64,000 nt of DNA from RGIG995 sp045603745 (GTDB taxonomy: Bacteria; Bacillota; Clostridia; Oscillospirales; UBA644). The first letter of the stretch is position 1, and every line of letters starts with the position of its first letter. A model generated the notes under the pieces. It was not told where the DNA came from and ran no database searches. It worked only from the letters and a program-made list of their open reading frames with translations. Location of the stretch: assembly GCA_045603745.1 (NCBI GenBank), contig JAZUMQ010000032.1:1-64000 (forward strand), given 5' to 3'. The position numbers and the translations under genes are program-made. Positions 52,401 through 60,537 of the stretch are shown here, one piece after another.

Positions 52401-53265
52401 CAGCCTTTGGTTTTTGGTTAAAAGCGCTTTGAATAATCTGTACCGGAATATCCTTTTGACTGTGGCATCGGTTACGGTGTTGACCATCTGCCTTACCCTT
52501 TTGGGTTGCACCACCCTGGTGGTTCAGAACGTGAACGCCTTTGTGGAAGAAATCGGCGAGAGCCGTATCGCAGTCTTTCTCGAAGAAGATATGGACGATC
52601 TTGACATCGTCCGTTTTAAAGAAAAACTGATTGCCATCGGTAATATCGGCGAAGTTACCTACGAAACAAAAGAACAAGCCCTGAAAAATTATCTGGAATC
52701 CCTTGGTAACTCCACCGGAATTGAAGATGTGCTCGATCCCGAAACCTTCCGTTCTTCTATGATTTTTGAAATCCTTGATCTTTCTAAATATGACCAGACT
52801 CTTTACGAGATCCGAAAATTGGACGGCGTTGGGGAAATTCAAGAGCGTCGGGACGTGGTCGAAGGAATTCTTGAGATCCGTCAAATCTTATCCTTCCTGT
52901 CGATTTGGGTTATTGCCTTGTTCTTAGTGGTATCGATGTTTATCATTATGAACTCGGTCAAACTTTCGGTTTACGCCCGTCGGTTGGAGATCAACATCAT
53001 GAAATACGTCGGAGCTACCGACTTTTTCATTCAGTTGCCGTACTTTATCGAAGGCATGATTATCGGGCTTTTGGCCGGTGTCATTTCCTTCTTCGTGCAG
53101 TTCTACGTTTATACTGCCGTCCTGTACCCCATTCTTTCCGAGTTGTTTACCCCCCTTTCCTTTACCGGGAAACTGTCTTTCTGGATTCCTTTCTTCCTGA
53201 TCGGCGGGGTTTTGATCGGAATTATCGGGTCGGTATACCCGGTGAAAAAGTATCTCAAAGTTTAA
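52390..53265 (+). CDS. ftsX: cell division protein FtsX
   Basis: About 291 aa. One N-terminal transmembrane helix (about 21-41), an extracellular domain of some 130 residues that should contact hydrolase partners, then three further helices (about 180-200, 225-250, 265-285). The order is that of FtsX. ATG 52390 follows GGAGGTGG. The extracellular domain presumably binds the LytM protein encoded next. Confidence 0.96.
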   Translation: MSLDSLWFLVKSALNNLYRNILLTVASVTVLTICLTLLGCTTLVVQNVNAFVEEIGESRIAVFLEEDMDDLDIVRFKEKLIAIGNIGEVTYETKEQALKNYLESLGNSTGIEDVLDPETFRSSMIFEILDLSKYDQTLYEIRKLDGVGEIQERRDVVEGILEIRQILSFLSIWVIALFLVVSMFIIMNSVKLSVYARRLEINIMKYVGATDFFIQLPYFIEGMIIGLLAGVISFFVQFYVYTAVLYPILSELFTPLSFTGKLSFWIPFFLIGGVLIGIIGSVYPVKKYLKV

Positions 53266-53295
53266 CCTCGTTCCTTGTTTTTATAAGGTGGTTTT

Positions 53296-54480
53296 ATGAC
53301 AAAAAAAATCCTCACTCTCTTCATGGCGGCCATTCTTATCTTCAGTGCCCTTCCGATGACTTTTACGGCTGCCCCTGCTACTTCCGTGGAAGATGCCAGG
53401 GATAAAATTCAGCAGTCCCAGGATCGTCAAGAAGAATTGGAAGCACAATTGGAAGCTTCCAAAAAAGAAGAAAAAGCCTATATGGAGCAAAAGGAAATCG
53501 TAGAACAACAATTGGGCGAACTCAACTCCGAAATCAATGCCTACGACGAGTTGATTGCCGATTTGGATTCTCAGATTTCTTCGATGGAAAAATCCATTGC
53601 CGACGCAGAAGTTTCTTATCAGGAGAATATTGATAAGTTTAAAGTGCAAGCGCGTGCTTCTTACGAGCAAGGACAGATTACCTACCTGGACGTTCTTTTA
53701 GGGGCGGAAAGTTTCTCCGATTTTCTTCTTCGCTTGGATTATGTCAAGCAGGTTGCTCTCTATGAAAGAGAATTGTTGGATACAATCACCGAAAGTATTC
53801 AAACCATCAAAAACAGCAAAGCCCAAGTAGAGGCAAAACGTTCGGAGCAGTTGACTGCTCGGGAGGAAGTCGAAGATCGGAAATCTACGATTGACGATAA
53901 AAATGATTATCTTCAAAGTATCGTCGATAAGATGAATAAGGATCAGGCTTATCTGGATAAATTGATTAAAGCCGAACAGGATAACGAAGAAAACCTCAAC
54001 AAATGGATTCAGGAAGAACTTTCCGGTCGCGGAGACTCCGACGTGGTTTACGATACCGGGGATTGGTTATGGCCTGTAGAGCGGGGCAATAGTTATCATT
54101 ACGTTTCTTCCGGTTACGGTTGGAGAACGTTGGGGGGAAAAAGAAGCTTCCACTATGCCATTGACATCGCCGTTCCGAGAAATACCAAAGTTCTTGCCAG
54201 TAAAGCCGGAGAGGTCATTTATGCCGGTTGGAAAAGCGGCGGTTACGGTTGGCTCGTCCAGATCGACCACGGCAACGGATACATTACTTATTACCTTCAT
54301 TTGAATTCCAAGCCCCCCGTTTCGGTCGGACAACGGGTTCAAAAAGGACAAGTCATCGGTTACGTCGGTATGACCGGCGGCACCAGTACCGGCTATCACC
54401 TTGATATTCGTTTTTATGTAAACGGAAGCCCCAAAAACCCCCTGAATTATCTGAAAAAACCCAGTTGGCTGACACGTTGA
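53296..54480 (+). CDS. EnvC-like secreted protein with coiled coil and M23 (LytM) domain
   Basis: 394 aa. Signal peptide (about 1-26), long coiled coil (about 30-110 and 150-240, rich in Glu/Lys/Gln) and a C-terminal M23 domain (about 262-386). The HxxxD pair is His286/Asp290, YLHL provides His335, but the final HxH motif reads HLD (His368, Asp370), so one expected zinc-ligand His is Asp. It may be an active endopeptidase with an altered ligand or a non-catalytic activator like E. coli EnvC. Its position behind ftsEX fits hydrolase control by FtsEX. Confidence 0.9.
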   Translation: MTKKILTLFMAAILIFSALPMTFTAAPATSVEDARDKIQQSQDRQEELEAQLEASKKEEKAYMEQKEIVEQQLGELNSEINAYDELIADLDSQISSMEKSIADAEVSYQENIDKFKVQARASYEQGQITYLDVLLGAESFSDFLLRLDYVKQVALYERELLDTITESIQTIKNSKAQVEAKRSEQLTAREEVEDRKSTIDDKNDYLQSIVDKMNKDQAYLDKLIKAEQDNEENLNKWIQEELSGRGDSDVVYDTGDWLWPVERGNSYHYVSSGYGWRTLGGKRSFHYAIDIAVPRNTKVLASKAGEVIYAGWKSGGYGWLVQIDHGNGYITYYLHLNSKPPVSVGQRVQKGQVIGYVGMTGGTSTGYHLDIRFYVNGSPKNPLNYLKKPSWLTR

Positions 54481-54496
54481 TGAACGGAGGTTCTTT

Positions 54497-55717
54497 ATGA
54501 AGAAATCCCCTAAAGGTATCCGCTACGGAACGATGTTCTTTATCTTGGTCACTACAGTCATTTTGACGGCGATCGCTACATATTTTTATGTCAGTCAGAA
54601 GGTGGACGATTTAGGACGGAACCAACAAATTTATACTAAATTGAATAAGGTCAACGACCTGATCAATAAAAACTATATTCTTCCCATTGACCCCGTTTAC
54701 GGAAACGATCAGATTCTGGACGGTATCGTGGAAGGATACGTGGACGGCTTGGACGATGAATATTCCTATTATTTGAATGAGACGAATTATCGTCTTTCTT
54801 CCAACGTCGCAGAATCTTCCAGTGTCGGAATCGGAATCCGTGCCGCTTTTGATAAAAAGTCCGGCGGAGTTTTGGTCGATTTCGTAAAACAAAATTCTCC
54901 TGCCCAAGCCGTAGGAATTGAAACCGGAGATATTATCGTTTCTGTTAACGGTACAGACGTCACGGAATTGGGGTATCGCAACGCCGTTGCCGCACTGTCC
55001 GGCGCCGAAGGTTCCGAAGTTGTTCTCACGTTCACCCGAGAAGGGGAGCCTGCTCCGTTAACGTTGTCCGTGACCCGCTCTCTCTTTGATCCTGAAACGG
55101 TTCAGTACCGGTTGTTGGAATCCGGAATCGGATATTTGTTTATCAATGAATTTGACGTTTCTACCGTTTCGGAATTTTCCGCCGCCGTGGAGACGTTGCG
55201 CGCCGCCGGTGCCCGAGGTCTGATTATTGACCTCCGCTTCAATGCCGGGGGAGACCTTTCTTCCGCCCTTGACGTTTTGGATAAAGTCATGGCGGCCGGA
55301 ATTATGTGCTCCGTTAAGGAATTAAGCGAGAAAGAACAAAAGACTTATTATTCCGATGAATCTCATCTGAATGAAAAAATCGTCGTTTTGCAGAACTTTG
55401 CAACCTCAGACGTGGCGGAAGTCTTTACCGGTGCTTTGAAAGATACCGAAACGGCGTCCATCGTCGGTGACGTATCTCGCGGTAAAGGGGTAGGGCAGCG
55501 TGATATTCCCCTTTCCGACGGAACCGCCATTCATATTTCTACCTACGAATATATTACCCCGAATGGGACACAATTCAATGCAAGCGGTATTGCACCCGAT
55601 GTCAGTATTGCTTTGTCTGAAGAAAAGATCAACGGCTTTTTCACCCTTGCTACCGCTGATGACGACCAGTTGCAATCTGCTTTGCAGTTGCTCCGAACTC
55701 AACTCGGAACTTCTTGA
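54497..55717 (+). CDS. S41 family protein with PDZ domain, probably catalytically inactive
   Basis: 406 aa. Signal anchor (about 13-32), PDZ domain (about 105-195, SSVGIGIRAA, SPAQAVGIETGDIIVSVNG) and an S41 domain (DLRFNAGGDLSSALD, SRGKGVGQ). The expected nucleophile motif GSASASE is replaced by ATSDVAE, with Asp305 where the Ser should be and Ala where the second Ser is; Lys330 and Gln334 remain. It thus looks like a pseudoprotease paired with the active paralog that follows. It could be a regulator or substrate-presenting partner. Confidence 0.85.
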   Translation: MKKSPKGIRYGTMFFILVTTVILTAIATYFYVSQKVDDLGRNQQIYTKLNKVNDLINKNYILPIDPVYGNDQILDGIVEGYVDGLDDEYSYYLNETNYRLSSNVAESSSVGIGIRAAFDKKSGGVLVDFVKQNSPAQAVGIETGDIIVSVNGTDVTELGYRNAVAALSGAEGSEVVLTFTREGEPAPLTLSVTRSLFDPETVQYRLLESGIGYLFINEFDVSTVSEFSAAVETLRAAGARGLIIDLRFNAGGDLSSALDVLDKVMAAGIMCSVKELSEKEQKTYYSDESHLNEKIVVLQNFATSDVAEVFTGALKDTETASIVGDVSRGKGVGQRDIPLSDGTAIHISTYEYITPNGTQFNASGIAPDVSIALSEEKINGFFTLATADDDQLQSALQLLRTQLGTS

Positions 55718-55728
55718 TGAACGTTGTT

Positions 55729-55769
55729 TCGATTCGGCTTTTTTCGCAAGGCCGAATCGATTCCTTTTT
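55729..55769 (+). terminator. terminator/attenuator between the two S41 genes
   Basis: TCGATTCGGC (55729-55738) pairs perfectly with GCCGAATCGA (55751-55760), then TTCCTTTTT. The second S41 gene starts 20 bp downstream without a visible promoter, so it probably depends on read-through. Confidence 0.75.
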
Positions 55770-55789
55770 GTATCGGAGGCGATTCCTCT

Positions 55790-56959
55790 TTGAAAAAACA
55801 CTTTTTGGTTTTGATTTCGGTTGTTATAACTGCCGTTCTGACCTTTTCTTTTACGGCGGGGTTATTCCTTTTTTCTGATAACGAAAGCCGATTTTCTAAG
55901 ACCATTTCCGAAATCAAAAGCTTGATTAATAAGCACGCAGTTTTTGATTTTTCAGAAGATGATGCGGAAAAAGCCGCAATTAATGCTTACCTTTCGGGGC
56001 TTGATGATTCCTATACGCAATTCTGGACAAAGGAAGAATACGAATCTCAACTCGCCTCCAATGAGGGGCATTTTTCCGGAATTGGAATCACCCTTCAATC
56101 TGCACAAACCATTGAAGACGGTTTATTTATTCGCCGTGTTCTCGGCAATTCTCCCGCAGAAAAAGCCGGTTTGAAAGCCGGAGATTTGATTACAGCCATG
56201 AACGATATTTCCCTTGTCGGCAGGGATTATGATCAGGTGTTGGAAGAAATGCGCCTTGATGTAGGAGAATTCTTGACTTTTACCCTTTTACGAAATAACG
56301 AGACGTTGAAAATTTCCGTTACGTTTGCGGATTTTGTTCAATCCTATGTTTCATATCGCATGATCGATTCCGTCGGGTTTATCCGAATCCATTCTTTTAC
56401 GCTTCCCGCCGCAGAGGAATTTCAAAAAGCTTTGAACGATCTTCTTTCCCAGGGAGCGAAAGGTTTTGTTTTTGACCTTCGTAACAACCTTGGCGGCAGT
56501 TTAGACGCGGTGGAGCGGATTCTGGAACTTCTTATCCCCAAAGGAGAAGAAATGGTCGTGATTCGGTATAAAAACTCCGAGCAGATCATCTATTCCGAAT
56601 TAGATCCGAAAACCGACGTTCCCATGGTGGTTCTCATCAACGGATCTTCCGCCAGCGGAAGTGAATTGATGGCATCTTGTCTGCGGGACGTAAACGGTTC
56701 TGTTTTGATCGGAAATCGTTCTTACGGAAAGGGAATCGGACAGACTACGTTCCGACTTTCCGACGATTCTGCCGTAAAGATTACCACGTTTCACTATTTG
56801 ACCAAAGCAAGAAACGATTACCACGGCATCGGTCTGGAGCCGGATCAGACGGTTTCGCTAAGCGACGAACAAGAAAAATATTTTTACGCCCTTGATGAAA
56901 CCAACGACCCCCAATTGCAAGCGGCGTTGACCAGCCTGAAATCCCAAATTGCCGGTTAA
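55790..56959 (+). CDS. ctpA: S41 family carboxy-terminal processing protease
   Basis: About 389 aa. Signal anchor (about 5-29), PDZ domain (about 95-180, FSGIGITLQ, SPAEKAGLKAGDLITAMND) and catalytic domain with Ser289 (GSSASGSE), Lys314 and Gln318 (YGKGIGQ). It cleaves extracytoplasmic proteins near their C-termini; in spore formers relatives such as CtpB take part in SigK signalling. TTG 55790 is taken as start with CGGAGG upstream; the open frame begins earlier inside the terminator hairpin. Confidence 0.93.
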   Translation: MKKHFLVLISVVITAVLTFSFTAGLFLFSDNESRFSKTISEIKSLINKHAVFDFSEDDAEKAAINAYLSGLDDSYTQFWTKEEYESQLASNEGHFSGIGITLQSAQTIEDGLFIRRVLGNSPAEKAGLKAGDLITAMNDISLVGRDYDQVLEEMRLDVGEFLTFTLLRNNETLKISVTFADFVQSYVSYRMIDSVGFIRIHSFTLPAAEEFQKALNDLLSQGAKGFVFDLRNNLGGSLDAVERILELLIPKGEEMVVIRYKNSEQIIYSELDPKTDVPMVVLINGSSASGSELMASCLRDVNGSVLIGNRSYGKGIGQTTFRLSDDSAVKITTFHYLTKARNDYHGIGLEPDQTVSLSDEQEKYFYALDETNDPQLQAALTSLKSQIAG

Positions 56960-57007
56960 ATTAATTACGTATTTCATTATCAATTTTTATACAAAGGAGA
57001 CTTTATC

Positions 57008-57487
57008 ATGTCCCAGCCTATTTATCTGACCCAAGATGGGTTGAACAAACTGGAAGAAGAACTTCATTATCTCAAGGCCACCAAACGGGGCGAAGTTGCA
57101 GAACGCATCAAAGAAGCCCGCGGCCACGGTGACCTTTCCGAAAACAGCGAATACGATGCCGCCTGCGAAGAACGTGCCATGGTGGAAGCTCGTATCAGCA
57201 CGTTGGAAGAACAGTTGAAGTATGCCCAGGTCGTTGATCACAGCGAACTGAAAAACGACATCGTCCAGGTCGGTTCTATCGTCCGTGTTCTGGATTACGA
57301 ATTTAATGAAGAGATTGAATATTCCATCGTTGGCATGACCGAATCCGATCCTGCTCAGAATAAAATCTCCGATCAAAGTCCCGTAGGGAAAACCTTGCTC
57401 GGCAGAAAAGCAGGGGAGACCGTTGTCGTCAATGCTCCCGGCGGAGAATTCACCTACAAGATTCTTGAAATCGTTCTGCCTCGCTAA
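57008..57487 (+). CDS. greA: transcription elongation factor GreA
   Basis: 159 aa. N-terminal coiled coil (about 8-75, GLNKLEEELHYLKATKRGEVAERIKEAR, with the acidic tip DLSENSEYDAA) and a C-terminal FKBP-like domain ending in AGETVVVNAPGGEFTYKILEI. It rescues backtracked RNA polymerase by stimulating transcript cleavage. SD AAAGGAG. No own promoter is evident in the 48-bp gap. Confidence 0.97.
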   Translation: MSQPIYLTQDGLNKLEEELHYLKATKRGEVAERIKEARGHGDLSENSEYDAACEERAMVEARISTLEEQLKYAQVVDHSELKNDIVQVGSIVRVLDYEFNEEIEYSIVGMTESDPAQNKISDQSPVGKTLLGRKAGETVVVNAPGGEFTYKILEIVLPR

Positions 57488-57511
57488 CCCAAAATTTGAA
57501 AGGCGTTTCTT

Positions 57512-58129
57512 ATGACCCTTCGTGCCAAAGCCGAAAATATATGGTATCATTATAAATACCATATTCTTGCCGGAATTTTTCTTCTCGGCACCTTGATCGT
57601 GTGTTTTCACAGTTGCGCGACCAAGCCTGAATTTGATATTCAAGTCTATTACGTTACCGGATCTTCCCCCATGTATAATGAACAGTTGGCATGGATCGAA
57701 TCTGCCGTTGCGTCTCAATGTGAGGACGTAAACGGCGATGGGAAAGTGACTGTTGCCGTTACCGGACTTCGTGTGGGCGAGAATTCCAATGCAACGGAAC
57801 GCGCTCAATATCTCAATGCCATTCAGGCGGGAGAGGTTATGTTACTTTTTGGCGACGAAGGAGGAATTAGCTACCTTCATAAAAACGGTTATCTTAAATC
57901 TCTGGCCGAATTTTCCGACCATCTTGACGGCGAAGGTTATGCTTGGAAGGTGACCGGTTCTGCCTTTTCATCTCAAACCGAAGGGTTCGACGTGTTTTCG
58001 GAACCCCTTTACGTTTCGCTTCGGATTTTTGACAATACGTGGTCTTCGATCCGTTCCGGCGTGAAAGAAAATTATGAAGTTGCTTGCAATACGCTTCGTT
58101 CTATGATTGCCGTTTCTTCGGAAGAATAA
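57512..58129 (+). CDS. membrane-anchored protein of unknown function
   Basis: 205 aa, not recognised. A short basic cytoplasmic tail precedes a hydrophobic segment (about 17-34) that ends in CFHSCA; the second Cys could be lipidated, although the lipobox is imperfect. The extracytoplasmic part contains DVNGDGKVTV (72-81), a dockerin/EF-hand-like calcium loop, and then a mixed alpha/beta domain. It follows greA by 24 bases. No transporter genes adjoin it, so a solute-binding role is unsupported. Confidence 0.75.
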   Translation: MTLRAKAENIWYHYKYHILAGIFLLGTLIVCFHSCATKPEFDIQVYYVTGSSPMYNEQLAWIESAVASQCEDVNGDGKVTVAVTGLRVGENSNATERAQYLNAIQAGEVMLLFGDEGGISYLHKNGYLKSLAEFSDHLDGEGYAWKVTGSAFSSQTEGFDVFSEPLYVSLRIFDNTWSSIRSGVKENYEVACNTLRSMIAVSSEE

Positions 58130-58293
58130 ATTTCTTTTTTGTTACATAGTATTGGACGATATGTGATTCGCCTGTGTTTCCCCGTGAATTTTCTTTGAAC
58201 TCTGTCCTGCTTTCTTTGAAAACCGAATAACTTTTTTCCCAAGGGAAATACTTTTTTTGTATTTATCTTTTGGGAAGGGGAAGCAAAAAAAGT

Positions 58294-60483
58294 ATGAAAG
58301 CAGTTATCATGGCAGGCGGGTTCGGGACGCGCTTGCGCCCGCTGACGGAGGGGATTCCAAAGCCCTGTGTGTCGGTTGTTGGGGTTCCTTGTATCGTTCG
58401 CATTTTGCGAAATCTTTCGGCTCTCGGAATTCGGGAATTTCACGTCTCTCTCTTTTATCTTCCGCAACAGATCCGCACGGCGTTGTCAATTCCGGAATTT
58501 AAAAATCTGAGTATCTATTTTCACGAGGAAACCGTCCCTTTGGGAACTGCCGGCTCAGTGAAAAATTGTCTTAAAAATTGCGACGACGATTTTATTGTCG
58601 TCAGCGGAGACGGTGTATTTGATTTCGATCTGTCTTCTGCCGTTGATCGTCATTATGCTCACGGCGGACCTTTGACGTTGGTATCAACTCGCGTCAGTGA
58701 TCCCGGCGAATATGGGGTTTTGCTCTCCGATGATACCGGTCGGATTCTTCGCTTTCTGGAAAAGCCCGATTGGTCTCACGCCTATTCTGACGCCGTAAAT
58801 ACCGGGATTTATATTTGCTCCCGTACGTTATTGGATTATATCCCCGAAGGAAAATCCGACTTTTCCAAAGATGTTTTTCCTGCGATGATGGAAATGGGAA
58901 TCCCGATCTACCACCATGCCGCCAAAGGATATTGGTGTGACATCGGTACGGTTTCTTCTTACCTCGACTGTAATCATAAACTGCTTTTGTCCGAAGGTTC
59001 CGTCATTCAAAGCCCCGTGGACGGACATTCGGTCATTGAATCGCCCTGTTATATCGGGAAAAACGTTCATTTGGATCGGTGCCATATCGGTCCTTATACC
59101 GTCATCGGAGACGGTTGTGTTTTGAATGATACCCGACTGGAAGGTTGTGTTCTTGAAACCGGTGTTCGTTGTGAGTCCGGTTCCGTTGCCCGAAATGCCG
59201 TTTTATGTAAAAATTCTTTTTTACGCTCCAACGTCCGGGTGGGAGATGGATGCGTAATCGGCGCCGATTGCGAGATCGGTTCCGGTTCCACAATTCCTGC
59301 CGGCGTAAAAATCTATCCCTCGAACCGTATTCCGGAGAACGCCTTTGTTCCCGGAAATGTACACCATAAACTTCGTTCCTTACTTCCGGAAGAAGGAAAA
59401 ATTATCTTTCCCTTTGGCGAAGATTTCGGTGGCGCTATGATGTATGAGATCGGCCGCGCCCTTGCCGAATTGTTCGACGGTGACGTCGTTGTCGGCAGAG
59501 CCGAACAGCGGGACGCTTCCGCAACGATGACTCTTTGCGGCGGCGTTTTGTCCTGCGGAAAAAACGTATACGATACCGGCGTGAACGATTTATCTCAATT
59601 TCGTTTTACGGTGCGTAATTATGCCTTTCGGTGCGGTGCGTTTTTTCAACGGAATTATTCCAACCTGATCCTTCGTCTGTATGATGGAAACGGCATGCCT
59701 CTTTCCCCTTCCTTGGGACGTAAATTGTTGCGAGGGTTGACTCAGGAAAGTTCCTGTGGGGAAAAGGACGGAATTTACCGTATTTTCCGTGGCGGCGCAA
59801 AATCCTATCAATCCTACCTTCGTTCTTTTGGAATTCCCAATCGATTGATGGTTCGGGTAGTTGCAACTCCCGTACTGTCTCCTCTTTTGCCCCGAATTCC
59901 CGAACCGGAAGCGGGAGAGCGTATGCGTATCGGCCCTGAATGGGTGCGCATTGAGCGTCCCGACGGCGAACCCTTTGATGAAGACGTGATCCGGCTCTGT
60001 TCCTGCATCGCTTTAGGGCGTAAGGAATCCCCGGTTTATTTCCCTTATTCCTTTCCAAATCTAACCGAAGAAGTGGCGAAATCTTATGGTTTTCGCGCCT
60101 TAAGAACCACCGGAGACGAAAAGTCTGTTCGGAAGTTGTTTCCTCTTACCGATCCAAACGTTCAGGCATTGTTGATCTTGAACCTTTTGCAAGAGGAAAA
60201 ATGTTCCTTTCAACAATTTGTTTCTCGTCTCCCCGTTTTTGCGGTAAAACAACGGGACGTTTCGGTCACCTTGCCCCGAAGTGCCGTAATGCGAATTTTG
60301 GCATCTTCCGGGGGAGAATTGTTGGAAGGAATTCGTTTCTTTGATCGATCCGGTGTGGTTCGCATTACCCCAAAGCCAAATACCAATGCTTTTCGTATTT
60401 CTTCCGAAGCCTCCACTGTGGAAACTGCGGAGGAACTTTGCGAATTTTATTCCATGAAACTAAAAGGGTTGAAGCCCGATTGA
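58294..60483 (+). CDS. mannose-1-phosphate guanylyltransferase-like protein with degenerate phosphomannomutase domain
   Basis: About 729 aa. Residues 1-230 are a sugar-nucleotidyltransferase (MAGGFGTRLRPLTEGIPKP, VVSGDGVFDFD), about 245-345 a left-handed beta-helix with hexapeptide repeats, and 370-729 a phosphohexomutase-like region. The latter lacks both the phosphoserine TASHNP motif and the DGDxDR metal loop, so only the transferase should be active. Substrate (mannose or glucose 1-phosphate) cannot be fixed. ATG 58294 gives the canonical N-terminus, but the GGGAAGGGG SD is rather far (about 14 bases). Confidence 0.88.
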   Translation: MKAVIMAGGFGTRLRPLTEGIPKPCVSVVGVPCIVRILRNLSALGIREFHVSLFYLPQQIRTALSIPEFKNLSIYFHEETVPLGTAGSVKNCLKNCDDDFIVVSGDGVFDFDLSSAVDRHYAHGGPLTLVSTRVSDPGEYGVLLSDDTGRILRFLEKPDWSHAYSDAVNTGIYICSRTLLDYIPEGKSDFSKDVFPAMMEMGIPIYHHAAKGYWCDIGTVSSYLDCNHKLLLSEGSVIQSPVDGHSVIESPCYIGKNVHLDRCHIGPYTVIGDGCVLNDTRLEGCVLETGVRCESGSVARNAVLCKNSFLRSNVRVGDGCVIGADCEIGSGSTIPAGVKIYPSNRIPENAFVPGNVHHKLRSLLPEEGKIIFPFGEDFGGAMMYEIGRALAELFDGDVVVGRAEQRDASATMTLCGGVLSCGKNVYDTGVNDLSQFRFTVRNYAFRCGAFFQRNYSNLILRLYDGNGMPLSPSLGRKLLRGLTQESSCGEKDGIYRIFRGGAKSYQSYLRSFGIPNRLMVRVVATPVLSPLLPRIPEPEAGERMRIGPEWVRIERPDGEPFDEDVIRLCSCIALGRKESPVYFPYSFPNLTEEVAKSYGFRALRTTGDEKSVRKLFPLTDPNVQALLILNLLQEEKCSFQQFVSRLPVFAVKQRDVSVTLPRSAVMRILASSGGELLEGIRFFDRSGVVRITPKPNTNAFRISSEASTVETAEELCEFYSMKLKGLKPD

Positions 60484-60537
60484 TTCCCGGTTATGCCGGG
60501 TACATAGAATTGTTTGATCAAATTAAGGAGGATCATT

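Noticed and set aside
58130..58293. Riboswitch or small RNA before the nucleotidyltransferase gene
   Set aside because: The 164 bp are T-rich with only a TTTCCC/GGGAAA repeat with a 2-nt loop; no promoter or stable fold was found.
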